Shown: positions 1-6,564, counted from the first letter of the stretch. The stretch is DNA of 6,570 nt from Bacilli bacterium (GCA_012513195.1 JAAZCR010000256.1:1-6570); one strand, 5' to 3'. A program made the numbers and translations. Notes: generated from the sequence alone by a model not told the origin.

Positions 1-1
1 G

Positions 2-709
2 CGTGAGGCTGGTCGAATCGTTGCTTTAACTCATCAAGAATTAAAGAAACATATAAAACCAGGAATAACAACATTAGAATTGGATCAAATTGCCGAAGAT
101 TTCATTCGTTCGCAAGGGGCCATTCCTAGTTTTAAAGGTTATAATGGTTTTCCTGGAAGTATTTGTGCCTCCGTTAATGAGGAGTTAGTACACGGCATTC
201 CCGGGCCAAGGGTATTAAAAGATGGTGACATTATTTCCATTGACATCGGTGCGATGTATAATGGTTACCATGGTGATTCTGCTTGGACATATCCTGTTGG
301 CAAAATATCAGATGCAGCACAGCATTTGCTTACTGTAACAGAACAAGCTTTGTATGAAGGGTTAGCACAAGCTAAACCTGGAAATCGTTTATCAGATATA
401 TCTCATGCCATTCAAACATATGTAGAAAAACATGGATATTCTGTAGTAAGAGAGTATGTTGGCCATGGGATAGGACAGAATCTTCATGAAGATCCTCCTG
501 TTCCCAATTATGGCCTACCTAATCGTGGACCATTATTGAAAAAGGGAATGACACTCGCCATTGAGCCAATGGTTAATCAGGGAAAACGCGATGTTAGAGT
601 ATTATCTAATAATTGGACTGTAGTAACTATGGATAATTCCTTATGTGCTCATTTCGAACATACAATAGTTATTACAGATAATGGTTTCGAGATTTTAACA
701 CAATTATGA
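2..709 (+). CDS. map: Methionine aminopeptidase type I (5' end outside window)
   Basis: Cytosolic metallopeptidase that removes the initiator methionine from nascent proteins. The frame is open from base 2 and reads [14 protein letters not shown], a sequence normally about 12 residues inside the protein, so only the extreme N-terminus is missing (235 residues seen; the family has about 248). All pita-bread fold active-site residues are visible. Counting from the first visible residue these are His64 in VHGIPG, the metal ligands Asp81 (IDIG) and Asp92 (HGDS), His155 (GHGIG), Glu188 (AIEPM) and Glu219 (HFEHT). There is no N-terminal zinc-finger or SH3-binding extension in the visible part, so it is the short bacterial form. 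It ends in TGA at the expected family C-terminus, which shows TGA is a stop here. infA follows after 29 bases, as in the spc/alpha region of Bacillota, where secY and adk usually lie upstream. Confidence 0.97.
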   Translation, partial: REAGRIVALTHQELKKHIKPGITTLELDQIAEDFIRSQGAIPSFKGYNGFPGSICASVNEELVHGIPGPRVLKDGDIISIDIGAMYNGYHGDSAWTYPVGKISDAAQHLLTVTEQALYEGLAQAKPGNRLSDISHAIQTYVEKHGYSVVREYVGHGIGQNLHEDPPVPNYGLPNRGPLLKKGMTLAIEPMVNQGKRDVRVLSNNWTVVTMDNSLCAHFEHTIVITDNGFEILTQL

Positions 710-738
710 AATTGTGTTTAAAAGGAGGATTAAACTGA

Positions 739-957
739 ATGGCCAAAGATGATGTAATTGAAGTTGAAGCTACTGTGGTGGAGACATTGCCCAATGCTAT
801 GTTCAGAGTAGTATTAGATAATGGTCATAAAATTTTGGCACACGTTTCTGGTAAAATCCGTATGAACTACATACGCATTTTACCAGGAGATAAAGTGACA
901 GTAGAATTGTCACCATACGATTTAACACGTGGCCGAATAACTTATCGACATAAATAG
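739..957 (+). CDS. infA: Translation initiation factor IF-1
   Basis: Small OB-fold protein that binds the A site of the 30S subunit and, with IF-2 and IF-3, controls initiation-complex assembly. The 72 residues match the family length exactly. The sequence is close to canonical from end to end: [10 protein letters not shown] at the start, then [21 protein letters not shown] and [16 protein letters not shown]. The ATG at 739 is preceded by a strong AAAGGAGG site at 721-728. The gene sits between map and rpmJ. Many Bacilli carry a small KOW-domain gene between map and infA; the 29-base gap here has no room for one. Expression is presumably by read-through of the ribosomal superoperon, since no promoter is evident in the gap. 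Confidence 0.98.
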   Translation: MAKDDVIEVEATVVETLPNAMFRVVLDNGHKILAHVSGKIRMNYIRILPGDKVTVELSPYDLTRGRITYRHK

Positions 958-992
958 AAGTAAGCTCCCAAGAGATAAGGAGGTTTATAAAC

Positions 993-1106
993 ATGAAAGT
1001 CAGACCATCTGTAAAACCCATTTGTGATAAATGCAAAATAATCCGCCGTAAAGGTAGAGTTATGGTTATTTGCGAAAATCCAAAACACAAACAAAGACAA
1101 GGTTAA
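993..1106 (+). CDS. rpmJ: 50S ribosomal protein L36 (bL36), zinc-binding form
   Basis: The smallest large-subunit ribosomal protein, 37 residues, starting [14 protein letters not shown] and ending HKQRQG. It binds 23S rRNA near the L7/L12 stalk base region. The zinc-ribbon ligands are all present: Cys11, Cys14, Cys27 and His32. This is therefore the C+ (zinc-containing) paralogue and not the cysteine-less form that some bacteria induce under zinc limitation. The ATG at 993 has an AAGGAGG site at 978-984. Its position between infA and rpsM is the standard one. The gene is easily missed because of its size, but the match is full length. Confidence 0.97.
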   Translation: MKVRPSVKPICDKCKIIRRKGRVMVICENPKHKQRQG

Positions 1107-1125
1107 TAATTAGGAGGGGCGCTAG

Positions 1126-1500
1126 ATGGCACGTATTGCAGGTGTAGATATCCCACGCGATAAACGTGTAGTAGTATCTTTGACATATATTTATGGTATT
1201 GGTAGATCAAGAGCAGAAGAAATACTAAGAAATGCTAATGTGTCTTTTGATACTCGAGTACGCGATTTAACAGAAGATGAATTAAACCGTATTCGTCGTG
1301 AAGTAGAAGAATATCGTATTGAAGGTGACTTACGTCGCGAAGTCGCCATGAACATTAAACGTTTAATGGAAATTGGTTGCTATCGTGGCATACGTCATCG
1401 TAAATCATTACCTGTACGTGGACAACGGACAAAAACGAATGCCCGTACAAGAAAAGGTCCAGCTCGTACAGTAGCTAATAAGAAAAAAGCTACTAAGTAA
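1126..1500 (+). CDS. rpsM: 30S ribosomal protein S13 (uS13)
   Basis: Head protein of the small subunit that contacts 16S rRNA, the P-site tRNA through its basic C-terminal tail, and the 50S subunit in bridge B1. The 124 residues are within the usual 120-125 range. Visible hallmarks are the start [15 protein letters not shown], the [14 protein letters not shown] segment, [26 protein letters not shown] in the centre (residues 68-93), and the conserved [18 protein letters not shown] stretch ahead of a lysine-rich tail. The ATG at 1126 has a TAGGAGGGG site starting at 1111. It lies 19 bases after rpmJ and 17 before rpsK, in one operon. Confidence 0.98.
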   Translation: MARIAGVDIPRDKRVVVSLTYIYGIGRSRAEEILRNANVSFDTRVRDLTEDELNRIRREVEEYRIEGDLRREVAMNIKRLMEIGCYRGIRHRKSLPVRGQRTKTNARTRKGPARTVANKKKATK

Positions 1501-1517
1501 TAGCGAAGGAGGTTAAT

Positions 1518-1898
1518 ATGGCTAAACAACGTAAACGTCGTGTGAAGAAGAATATCCCTGTAGGGGTTGCTCACATTCATTCGACATATAATAATACAAT
1601 TGTGACCATCACAGATGAACAAGGCAATGCTATCGCTTGGTGCAGTGCTGGAGCTATTGGTTATAAAGGTTCTCGTAAATCTACTCCATTTGCTGCCCAA
1701 TTGACATCTGAAGCTGCCGCTAAAGCAGCAATTGAACAAGGTATGCAAAAGGTTGAAGTATCTGTAAAAGGTCCTGGTCCTGGTCGTGAAGCAGCAATCA
1801 GAGCACTACAAGCAGCTGGCTTAGAAATCCTTTCAATTAAGGACGTTACACCAGTTCCTCACAATGGATGTCGTCCTCCGAAACGTCCTCGTGGATAA
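1518..1898 (+). CDS. rpsK: 30S ribosomal protein S11 (uS11)
   Basis: Small-subunit platform protein that lines the mRNA exit channel near the 3' end of 16S rRNA, next to S6/S18 and S7. The 126 residues fit the family. Recognisable blocks are the lysine/arginine-rich start [74 protein letters not shown] and the C-terminal [12 protein letters not shown]. The Asn-Gly in HNGC corresponds to the position known to form iso-aspartate in E. coli S11. The ATG at 1518 has a GAAGGAGG site at 1505-1512. rpoA follows directly, with no rpsD (S4) between, which is the Bacilli order; many Clostridia and the proteobacteria keep rpsD there. Confidence 0.98.
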   Translation: MAKQRKRRVKKNIPVGVAHIHSTYNNTIVTITDEQGNAIAWCSAGAIGYKGSRKSTPFAAQLTSEAAAKAAIEQGMQKVEVSVKGPGPGREAAIRALQAAGLEILSIKDVTPVPHNGCRPPKRPRG

Positions 1899-1958
1899 TT
1901 AGTGGTGAATAGTTGATAGATAAGATTGGGGAAAACGAATAAAGGAGGGCAAAAGCCT

Positions 1959-2909
1959 ATGTTATTATTTCAAAAACCTAATATTAGAATCGAGCAATTA
2001 ATCAGAGATCGTTACTATGGTAAATTTATCATCGAACCTTTAGAAAGAGGTTATGGTATTACTCTCGGTAACTCATTACGCAGAGTATTATTATCCTCTT
2101 TAGAAGGTGCGGCGATTACCAACGTGAAGATTGAAGGCGTTCCCCATGAATTCTCAGCGATCTCTGGTGTTGTTGAAGATGTTACCCAAATCATCTTAAA
2201 TCTCAAAAAACTTGTTCTTCACATCGATTCTGAAGATGAAAATGTAGAAAAAGTCCTAAGAATACAGGCTGAAGGAGAAGGTGTCGTCACAGCAGCTGAT
2301 ATTGAGCATGATGAACAAGTCACGATTATCAATCCAAAATTACATATCGCAACGCTCGCTAAAGGCGGAAAATTGAACATGGAAATGGTAGCCAGACGCG
2401 GTAGGGGCTATGTAAGTGCTGATGAAAATAAAAAATTTAATCGCGAAATCGGACAAATTGCGATAGATTCAATTTATACACCCGTTGAAAGAGTTCAATA
2501 TGAAGTTGAAAAAACACGGGTTGGTCAAGATGCTGATTATGACAAATTAATCATAGAAGTATATACTAATGGCAGTATGGAACCACAAGAAGCTGTTGCG
2601 AAAGCTGCCAAGATTCTCATTGATCATTTGAATGTAATCGTTGAAATTAACGAAAAAGCTAAGATGACCGACTTTATGGTTGAAAACGAAGAAGACACAA
2701 AGAATAAGATACTTGAAATGAGTATTGAAGATTTAGATTTATCAGTACGTTCTTATAACTGTTTGAAACGTGCTGGTATTAATACCGTTCAAGAACTCGC
2801 TAATCAAACTGAAGAGGATATGATGAAAGTACGTAATCTCGGTCGTAAATCCTTAAAAGAAGTTAAGGATAAGTTAGCTGAACTAGGATTATCATTACGT
2901 CGTAATTAA
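1959..2909 (+). CDS. rpoA: DNA-directed RNA polymerase subunit alpha
   Basis: Alpha subunit (316 residues): dimerises to start RNA polymerase assembly, and its C-terminal domain reads UP elements and activators. The N-terminal domain (about 1-230) shows [27 protein letters not shown] near residues 21-47 and the HEFS...[13 protein letters not shown] block. An acidic linker (ENEEDTKN) joins it to the C-terminal domain, which starts near residue 254. There, RSYNCLK and RNLGRKS carry the DNA-contact residues Arg264, Asn267, Asn293, Gly295, Lys297 and Ser298, equivalent to E. coli R265, N268, N294, G296, K298 and S299. I choose the ATG at 1959, because AAAGGAGG at 1941-1948 lies just upstream; an in-frame TTG at 1926 would add 11 non-conserved residues and put the Shine-Dalgarno site inside the gene. 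The family has about 314 residues. Confidence 0.97.
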   Translation: MLLFQKPNIRIEQLIRDRYYGKFIIEPLERGYGITLGNSLRRVLLSSLEGAAITNVKIEGVPHEFSAISGVVEDVTQIILNLKKLVLHIDSEDENVEKVLRIQAEGEGVVTAADIEHDEQVTIINPKLHIATLAKGGKLNMEMVARRGRGYVSADENKKFNREIGQIAIDSIYTPVERVQYEVEKTRVGQDADYDKLIIEVYTNGSMEPQEAVAKAAKILIDHLNVIVEINEKAKMTDFMVENEEDTKNKILEMSIEDLDLSVRSYNCLKRAGINTVQELANQTEEDMMKVRNLGRKSLKEVKDKLAELGLSLRRN

Positions 2910-2942
2910 TAATTCCCATATGGAAGGAGGACATAGAAAACG

Positions 2943-3308
2943 ATGGCAAGAGGATATCGTAAATTAGGTAGAAGAAGTGATCATCGCCGCCATATGTTAC
3001 GGAACTTAGTAACAGAATTAATCGTGCATGAACGAATTGTGACAACTGAAACTCGCGCAAAAGAAGTTCGTTCCATCGTTGAAAAAATGATTACTTTAGG
3101 TAAACGTGGAGACTTACATGCACGCCGTCAAGCTGCTGCTTATGTTCGCCGCGTTGAAGCTAATGAAACTCAAGATGCTATTCAAAAATTATTCTCCGAT
3201 CTCGCTTTGCGTTTTAAAGAACGTCAAGGTGGTTATACAAGAATTTTAAAATTAGATGCACGCCGTGGAGATAATGCTCCAATGGTTATTCTAGAATTTG
3301 TTGAATAA
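2943..3308 (+). CDS. rplQ: 50S ribosomal protein L17 (bL17)
   Basis: Large-subunit protein near the peptide exit tunnel rim. The 121 residues are of typical length. It begins [22 protein letters not shown], with one or two more residues than the common MGYRKLGR start. It continues with [25 protein letters not shown] and ends with [29 protein letters not shown], which is the family signature from N- to C-terminus. The ATG at 2943 has GGAAGGAGG at 2922-2930, a somewhat long spacing of 12 bases, but no closer site or alternative start fits better. It is the last gene of the ribosomal block; a strong hairpin terminator starts 12 bases after its stop codon. Confidence 0.97.
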   Translation: MARGYRKLGRRSDHRRHMLRNLVTELIVHERIVTTETRAKEVRSIVEKMITLGKRGDLHARRQAAAYVRRVEANETQDAIQKLFSDLALRFKERQGGYTRILKLDARRGDNAPMVILEFVE

Positions 3309-3320
3309 TAGATAAAATAG

Positions 3321-3388
3321 TTTTAAAAATAAGGACAATGATATTAATGATTGGGGATTTTAATATCACTTGTCCTTTATTTTTAAAA
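3321..3388. terminator. Bidirectional intrinsic terminator after rplQ
   Basis: The arms 3321-3347 and 3360-3388 are complementary over 27 base pairs, with two single-base bulges on the right side and a 12-base loop (TGATTGGGGATT). The core AAGGACAA pairs with TTGTCCTTT. A-rich DNA before and T-rich DNA after the core (ATTTTTAAAA) give a U-tail on either strand, so it can stop transcription leaving rplQ and also transcription entering from the opposite direction. It begins 12 bases after the L17 stop codon, the expected end of the alpha operon. Confidence 0.85.
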
Positions 3389-3434
3389 TGTTTGCTTAGC
3401 GATAAAGAATATTTATCGCTAAGCAAACATTTTA
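3384..3434. repeat. Perfect 23-bp palindrome with 5-base loop
   Basis: The arms 3384-3406 and 3412-3434 are perfect reverse complements (TAAAATGTTTGCTTAGCGATAAA on the left, given here as its first 20 bases TAAAATGTTTGCTTAGCGAT plus AAA) around the loop GAATA. The left arm shares five bases with the right arm of the rplQ terminator, so the two hairpins compete slightly at their bases. The right arm ends where the candidate -35 element of the next promoter begins. It lacks a clear U-tract outside the stem, so it is a weaker terminator candidate than its neighbour. It could be a second terminator, a dispersed repeat element or a protein-binding site; the sequence alone does not decide. Confidence 0.75.
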
Positions 3435-3464
3435 CTAACAATATCCATTTATAAATGCTATAAT
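3435..3464 (+). promoter_or_regulatory. Sigma-A type extended -10 promoter for the NusG-II/ECF unit
   Basis: A perfect TATAAT lies at 3459-3464, preceded by TGC at 3456-3458, which makes an extended -10. The best -35 is CTAACA at 3435-3440 (four of six consensus bases, 18-base spacing), a weak match that an extended -10 can compensate. Transcription would start near 3471, giving a leader of about 24 bases before the ATG at 3495. Together with the upstream terminator this makes the ECF cassette independent of the ribosomal operon. Confidence 0.75.
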
Positions 3465-3470
3465 GGATAT
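3441..3470. promoter_or_regulatory. 9-bp inverted repeat enclosing the -10 element (possible operator)
   Basis: ATATCCATT at 3441-3449 and AATGGATAT at 3462-3470 are perfect reverse complements separated by 12 bases. The dyad spans the promoter spacer, the -10 box and the bases up to the predicted start site, a position where a bound repressor would block RNA polymerase. The arms are AT-rich and short, so chance is possible, and I cannot name a regulator. Confidence 0.35.
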
Positions 3471-3494
3471 GCTATAAAAAGAGTGGTGATTCAA

Positions 3495-3872
3495 ATGAAA
3501 AAAGGCGATTTTATCATCGCTTTAGTAGTAATAATTATGATGGCATTTGTTGGCATCGGTTATTTAATTTATATAAATTCGATGGATAATAACCGCTATG
3601 TCAATATATATGTTGAGCGGAAATTATATAAATCAATAAAATTAGACGAAACTGTTGATTTAATTATCGAGGTAACAACTGAACACGGTTATAATAAAAT
3701 CCATATTCATGATAACGGTGTAGAAGTAATCGAAGCTGATTGTCCAAATAAAGATGATGTTAGACAAGGTTTTGTCAAAATGCCCGGTTTTCCCATCATT
3801 TGTGTTCCTAATCGCTTGAAAATTATAATTGAGGATAAAACTGCTGAGCCAATTAATGACGCGGTGAGCTAG
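3495..3872 (+). CDS. Membrane-anchored NusG domain II-like protein
   Basis: 125-residue protein of unknown physiological role that I assign to the NusG_II (DUF1312-like) family. Residues 2-4 (KKGD) are followed by a single hydrophobic segment at about 6-27, so it is probably anchored with the remainder outside the membrane. The outer part is a small beta-rich domain ending in the family hallmark DCPNKDDVRQGFVKMPGF (82-99) and IICVPNRLKIII (101-112), with Cys83 and Cys103. Homologues typically have another Cys five residues after the first (DCPxxxC form); here that position is Asp88. It is not the transcription factor NusG, since it lacks the NGN and KOW pair. I choose the ATG at 3495, spaced 4 bases from GAGTGGTGAT (3481-3490); a GTG at 3483 lies within that site. 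Its stop overlaps the ecfA1 ribosome-binding site, which points to co-expression with the ECF genes. Confidence 0.8.
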   Translation: MKKGDFIIALVVIIMMAFVGIGYLIYINSMDNNRYVNIYVERKLYKSIKLDETVDLIIEVTTEHGYNKIHIHDNGVEVIEADCPNKDDVRQGFVKMPGFPIICVPNRLKIIIEDKTAEPINDAVS

Positions 3873-3883
3873 GAGGACTTATA

Positions 3884-4714
3884 ATGAAACCAATAATCGA
3901 AATTACTGATTTATACTTTAGTTATGATAATAAAAATCTTGCTATAAACAATTTAAATTTGATAATTTATGAAAAAGAATGGGTAGCTATACTTGGTCAT
4001 AATGGCTCAGGTAAATCAACCTTAGCGAAATTGCTCATTGGTTTATTAGAACCACTACGGGGAACAATTAAAGTAAATGATAAAATTTTATCACAAGAAA
4101 CGGTTTATGATATTAGACGGGAAACGGGAATCGTATTTCAAAATCCTGATAACCAATTCGTTGGTTCAACCGTAGCTGATGATATTGCTTTCGGTATGGA
4201 AAATCAGCAAATTAGTCGCGAGGAAATGAAAAAACGCATTGATAAATATATTAAAAAAGTACGAATGGAAGCATACTTACAACACGAACCACACTTGTTA
4301 TCAGGAGGACAAAAACAACGGGTAGCGATTGCGGGAGCACTAGCGATGGACACAAAAGTTTTAGTTTTCGATGAAGCAACTTCAATGTTAGACCCGCAAG
4401 GGCGAGAAGATATCAACACTTTAATCCAAGAATTGAAAAATGATGGTGATAAAACAATTATTTCTATTACCCACGACATTAAAGAAGCAATGCTTGCAGA
4501 TCGTGTTGTGGTTATGAAGGAAGGAACAGTTGTCGCAACTGGAAAACCTACCGAAATTCTTAAAGATGAAACGCTGATGAAAGATTGTGGGTTGGATGTG
4601 CCCTTAACAGTTAAGTTATCGCAAGAATTAAAGAAATATAATATAATTAATGATATATATGTTAATCAAGAAGACCTGGTGAAATCATTATGGGAATACA
4701 GTTTGATAAAGTAA
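3884..4714 (+). CDS. ecfA1: ECF transporter ATP-binding protein EcfA1
   Basis: 276-residue cytosolic ABC ATPase, one half of the EcfA1-EcfA2 motor that powers uptake of vitamins or metal ions through EcfT and exchangeable S components. Motifs in order: Walker A GHNGSGKST (38-46), Q-loop Gln86 in VFQNPDNQF, signature LSGGQ (139-143), Walker B VLVFDE (159-164), D-loop SMLD (167-170) and H-loop His197 in ITHD. The DEATSMLDP form (not DEPTAGLDP) is characteristic of EcfA1. A C-terminal extension of about 60 residues after the nucleotide-binding core is typical of Ecf ATPases. The ATG at 3884 has AGGAGG at 3871-3876, which overlaps the stop of the upstream gene. The 3' end overlaps ecfA2 by 25 bases, indicating translational coupling. 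It was formerly annotated cbiO1, but no cobalt-specific genes are seen. Confidence 0.95.
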   Translation: MKPIIEITDLYFSYDNKNLAINNLNLIIYEKEWVAILGHNGSGKSTLAKLLIGLLEPLRGTIKVNDKILSQETVYDIRRETGIVFQNPDNQFVGSTVADDIAFGMENQQISREEMKKRIDKYIKKVRMEAYLQHEPHLLSGGQKQRVAIAGALAMDTKVLVFDEATSMLDPQGREDINTLIQELKNDGDKTIISITHDIKEAMLADRVVVMKEGTVVATGKPTEILKDETLMKDCGLDVPLTVKLSQELKKYNIINDIYVNQEDLVKSLWEYSLIK

Positions 4715-5562
4715 ATTATCTTTATGCTCGTGGTACATCACAAGAAAAAGCTGCTCTTATTGATATTGATTTAAATATCGATTTAAATGACTTTATCGCT
4801 ATCATTGGTCATACGGGTAGTGGCAAATCAACCTTAATTCAACATATGAACGCCATTCTACAACCAACTAGCGGTGTTGTCAAAATCTTAGACAAAACCA
4901 TTATCGGTGGTAGAAAGAATCGAGATATTAATATTGTAAGAAAACGGGTTGGACTAGTGTTTCAGTTTCCCGAGTATCAATTATTTGAAGAAACAGTCGA
5001 AAAAGATATTATGTTTGGTCCGCTCAACTTCGGAGTCACCAAAGAAGAATCGGCTATTAAAGCGCGGGAAGCTCTTAAATGGGTAGGACTCGATCAAGAC
5101 TTGCTGCAACGTTCACCATTAAATTTAAGCGGTGGACAAATGCGACGTGTGGCCATTGCGGGAATTTTAGCGATGGAACCAGATGTATTAGTACTAGATG
5201 AACCAATAGCGGGATTAGATCCTCAAGGTCAAAAAGAAATGATGGAGATGTTTTATAATCTCCATGTAAATCAACAAAAAACCATTATCCTCGTTACCCA
5301 TGATATGAACTATGTTGCTCAATATGCGAACCGGATAATTGTATTAAATGAAGGACGGATTGGCTTTGATGGGAATACATGGGATTTATTTGCTAATTAT
5401 GAATTAATCAAAAAGTATCATTTGGATCTACCCGATATTACCAAATTAATAATCGATATTGAAAATAAATTAGGTATTGAACTAGATCATAAAATTAATA
5501 CAGTAGAAAATCTTGCACAAGCCCTTGTTCAGGCTTTAGGCGGTGCTAATCATGTTAGATAA
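4690..5562 (+). CDS. ecfA2: ECF transporter ATP-binding protein EcfA2
   Basis: 290-residue ABC ATPase, partner of EcfA1 in the ECF energizing module. Motifs in order: Walker A GHTGSGKST (40-48), Q-loop Gln92 in VFQFPEYQLFEETV, signature LSGGQ (146-150), Walker B VLVLDE (166-171) followed by PIAGLDPQG, and H-loop His204 in VTHD. The FQFPEYQLFEETV stretch and the LDEPIAGLDP form distinguish it from EcfA1. The N-terminal VNYLYARGTSQEKAALIDI is also typical of EcfA2. The ATG at 4690 lies inside the end of ecfA1, with only a modest GGTGA at 4678-4682, so coupling to ecfA1 translation probably matters. It ends 11 bases inside ecfT. Confidence 0.95.
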   Translation: MGIQFDKVNYLYARGTSQEKAALIDIDLNIDLNDFIAIIGHTGSGKSTLIQHMNAILQPTSGVVKILDKTIIGGRKNRDINIVRKRVGLVFQFPEYQLFEETVEKDIMFGPLNFGVTKEESAIKAREALKWVGLDQDLLQRSPLNLSGGQMRRVAIAGILAMEPDVLVLDEPIAGLDPQGQKEMMEMFYNLHVNQQKTIILVTHDMNYVAQYANRIIVLNEGRIGFDGNTWDLFANYELIKKYHLDLPDITKLIIDIENKLGIELDHKINTVENLAQALVQALGGANHVR

Positions 5563-6538
5563 CATCAAGTTAGGTCAATATTTACATGGTGACTCGTGGT
5601 ATTATCGTTTAGATCCACGAGGTAAGTTGGTCATGTCAACTTTTTTTATTGTCATTATCTTCATGGCTAATAATTGGATAACCTACCTTGCGGCAACCCT
5701 TTTTACCTTAATAATAGTATTAAGTAGTGGGGTACCTTTAAAGTATTTCTATCGTAGTATTAGACCTATAGTGGTTTTAATCTTCTTTACTTTTTTCCTT
5801 AATCTCTTCTTTTATCGTGATGGCACACCATTTCCACCATTAAATATCATCATTAATAAAATCGTTGTTATTGTTTATGCGATATTAGTGGTAACTTTGC
5901 TTATTTTTCGTTTCACAAAAGTAATTGATCGTTACATAATTCCGAAAATCTTTAAGTATTCAACCTTATTGTTTATCTTAATAAATGTAGTATTATGTTA
6001 TTTAATTAAATACACACACTTCAATTGGAGTTTTCAATGGATAGTTTATAAAGAGGCTTTAATTAACGGTGGTTATATCATATTACGTTTAATTTTAATA
6101 ATCTCCATGTCAAGCCTTTTAACCTTTACAACTAAGCCAACTGATTTAACTTTAGCGATTGAACATGTTCTCACACCACTAAAAATAGTCAAGTTTCCAG
6201 TATCTGAACTAGCTTTAATGATTTCCATATCCTTACGCTTTATTCCTACTCTCTTAGAAGAAACTCAAAAGGTATTAAAGGCGCAAACTTCTCGGGGTGC
6301 TGATTTTACTGAAGGTAATATTAAGGATAAAGTTATTCAAATAATTTCATTATTAGTACCAATGTTCATTATTTCTTTTAAACGAGCTGAGGAATTGGCT
6401 AATGCGATGGAAGCACGAGGATATGTACCTGGTAGAAAACGCACATCGCTCAGAGAATTGAAGTGGCGACTCGTTGATACTTTTTATGTGCTAAGTTTTA
6501 TCCTGCTGACAGCGTTCTTTATCTATTTTAGAAAATAA
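5552..6538 (+). CDS. ecfT: ECF transporter transmembrane protein EcfT, long form
   Basis: Integral membrane scaffold that joins the EcfA1-EcfA2 pair to substrate-binding S components. It starts MLDNIKLGQYLHGDSWYYRLDPRGKL, a typical EcfT N-terminus. The two cytoplasmic coupling-helix motifs that dock on the ATPases are present: SRG (247-249, in AQTSRGADF) and ARG (288-290, in AMEARGYVPG). The length is 328 residues, against about 265 in Bacillus. The excess lies almost entirely at about residues 95-157, between LNLFFYRDGTPF and the WIVYKEALINGGYIILRL segment, and holds two extra hydrophobic stretches (about 104-119 and 137-154) joined by a basic linker. I choose the ATG at 5552 with GGCGGTG at 5539-5545; an in-frame GTG at 5543 lies in that site. 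It overlaps ecfA2 by 11 bases. No S component is nearby, which fits a group II module shared by several transporters. Confidence 0.93.
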   Translation: MLDNIKLGQYLHGDSWYYRLDPRGKLVMSTFFIVIIFMANNWITYLAATLFTLIIVLSSGVPLKYFYRSIRPIVVLIFFTFFLNLFFYRDGTPFPPLNIIINKIVVIVYAILVVTLLIFRFTKVIDRYIIPKIFKYSTLLFILINVVLCYLIKYTHFNWSFQWIVYKEALINGGYIILRLILIISMSSLLTFTTKPTDLTLAIEHVLTPLKIVKFPVSELALMISISLRFIPTLLEETQKVLKAQTSRGADFTEGNIKDKVIQIISLLVPMFIISFKRAEELANAMEARGYVPGRKRTSLRELKWRLVDTFYVLSFILLTAFFIYFRK

Positions 6539-6564
6539 TTAACTATGAAGTTGGGTGTGATATC

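Noticed and set aside
80..82. TTG as the start of map
   Set aside because: Conserved MetAP sequence ([20 protein letters not shown]) continues in frame upstream to base 2, so the gene simply begins before the window.
707..737. Mycoplasma-type code with TGA read as tryptophan
   Set aside because: TGA at 707-709 ends MetAP at its normal C-terminus, and all recognised tryptophans use TGG.
803..1090. Minus-strand open frames (also 1395-1748, 2863-3060 and 4204-4479)
   Set aside because: Each lies opposite well-identified genes, has no family resemblance that I recognise, and has low-complexity hydrophobic or cysteine-rich translations typical of antisense shadows.
1926..1958. TTG start giving an 11-residue longer RpoA
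   Set aside because: The added residues are not like RpoA, and the strong AAAGGAGG site at 1941-1948 would lie inside the gene; the ATG at 1959 is correctly spaced from it.
1899..1958. Internal promoter before rpoA (TTGATA at 1913-1918)
   Set aside because: No acceptable -10 box at 16-18 bases downstream; the 60-base gap otherwise shows only the ribosome-binding site.
3483..3494. GTG start for the NusG-II-like protein
   Set aside because: It lies within the GAGTGGTGAT ribosome-binding site that serves the ATG at 3495, and it sits only about 12 bases from the predicted transcription start.
3309..3494. Riboswitch in front of the ECF unit
   Set aside because: The leader after the predicted start is only about 24 bases, and the hairpins upstream of the promoter do not resemble TPP, FMN, cobalamin or other vitamin riboswitch cores.
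5543..5551. GTG start for ecfT
   Set aside because: It overlaps the GGCGGTG ribosome-binding site; the ATG at 5552 is properly spaced and gives the usual N-terminus.
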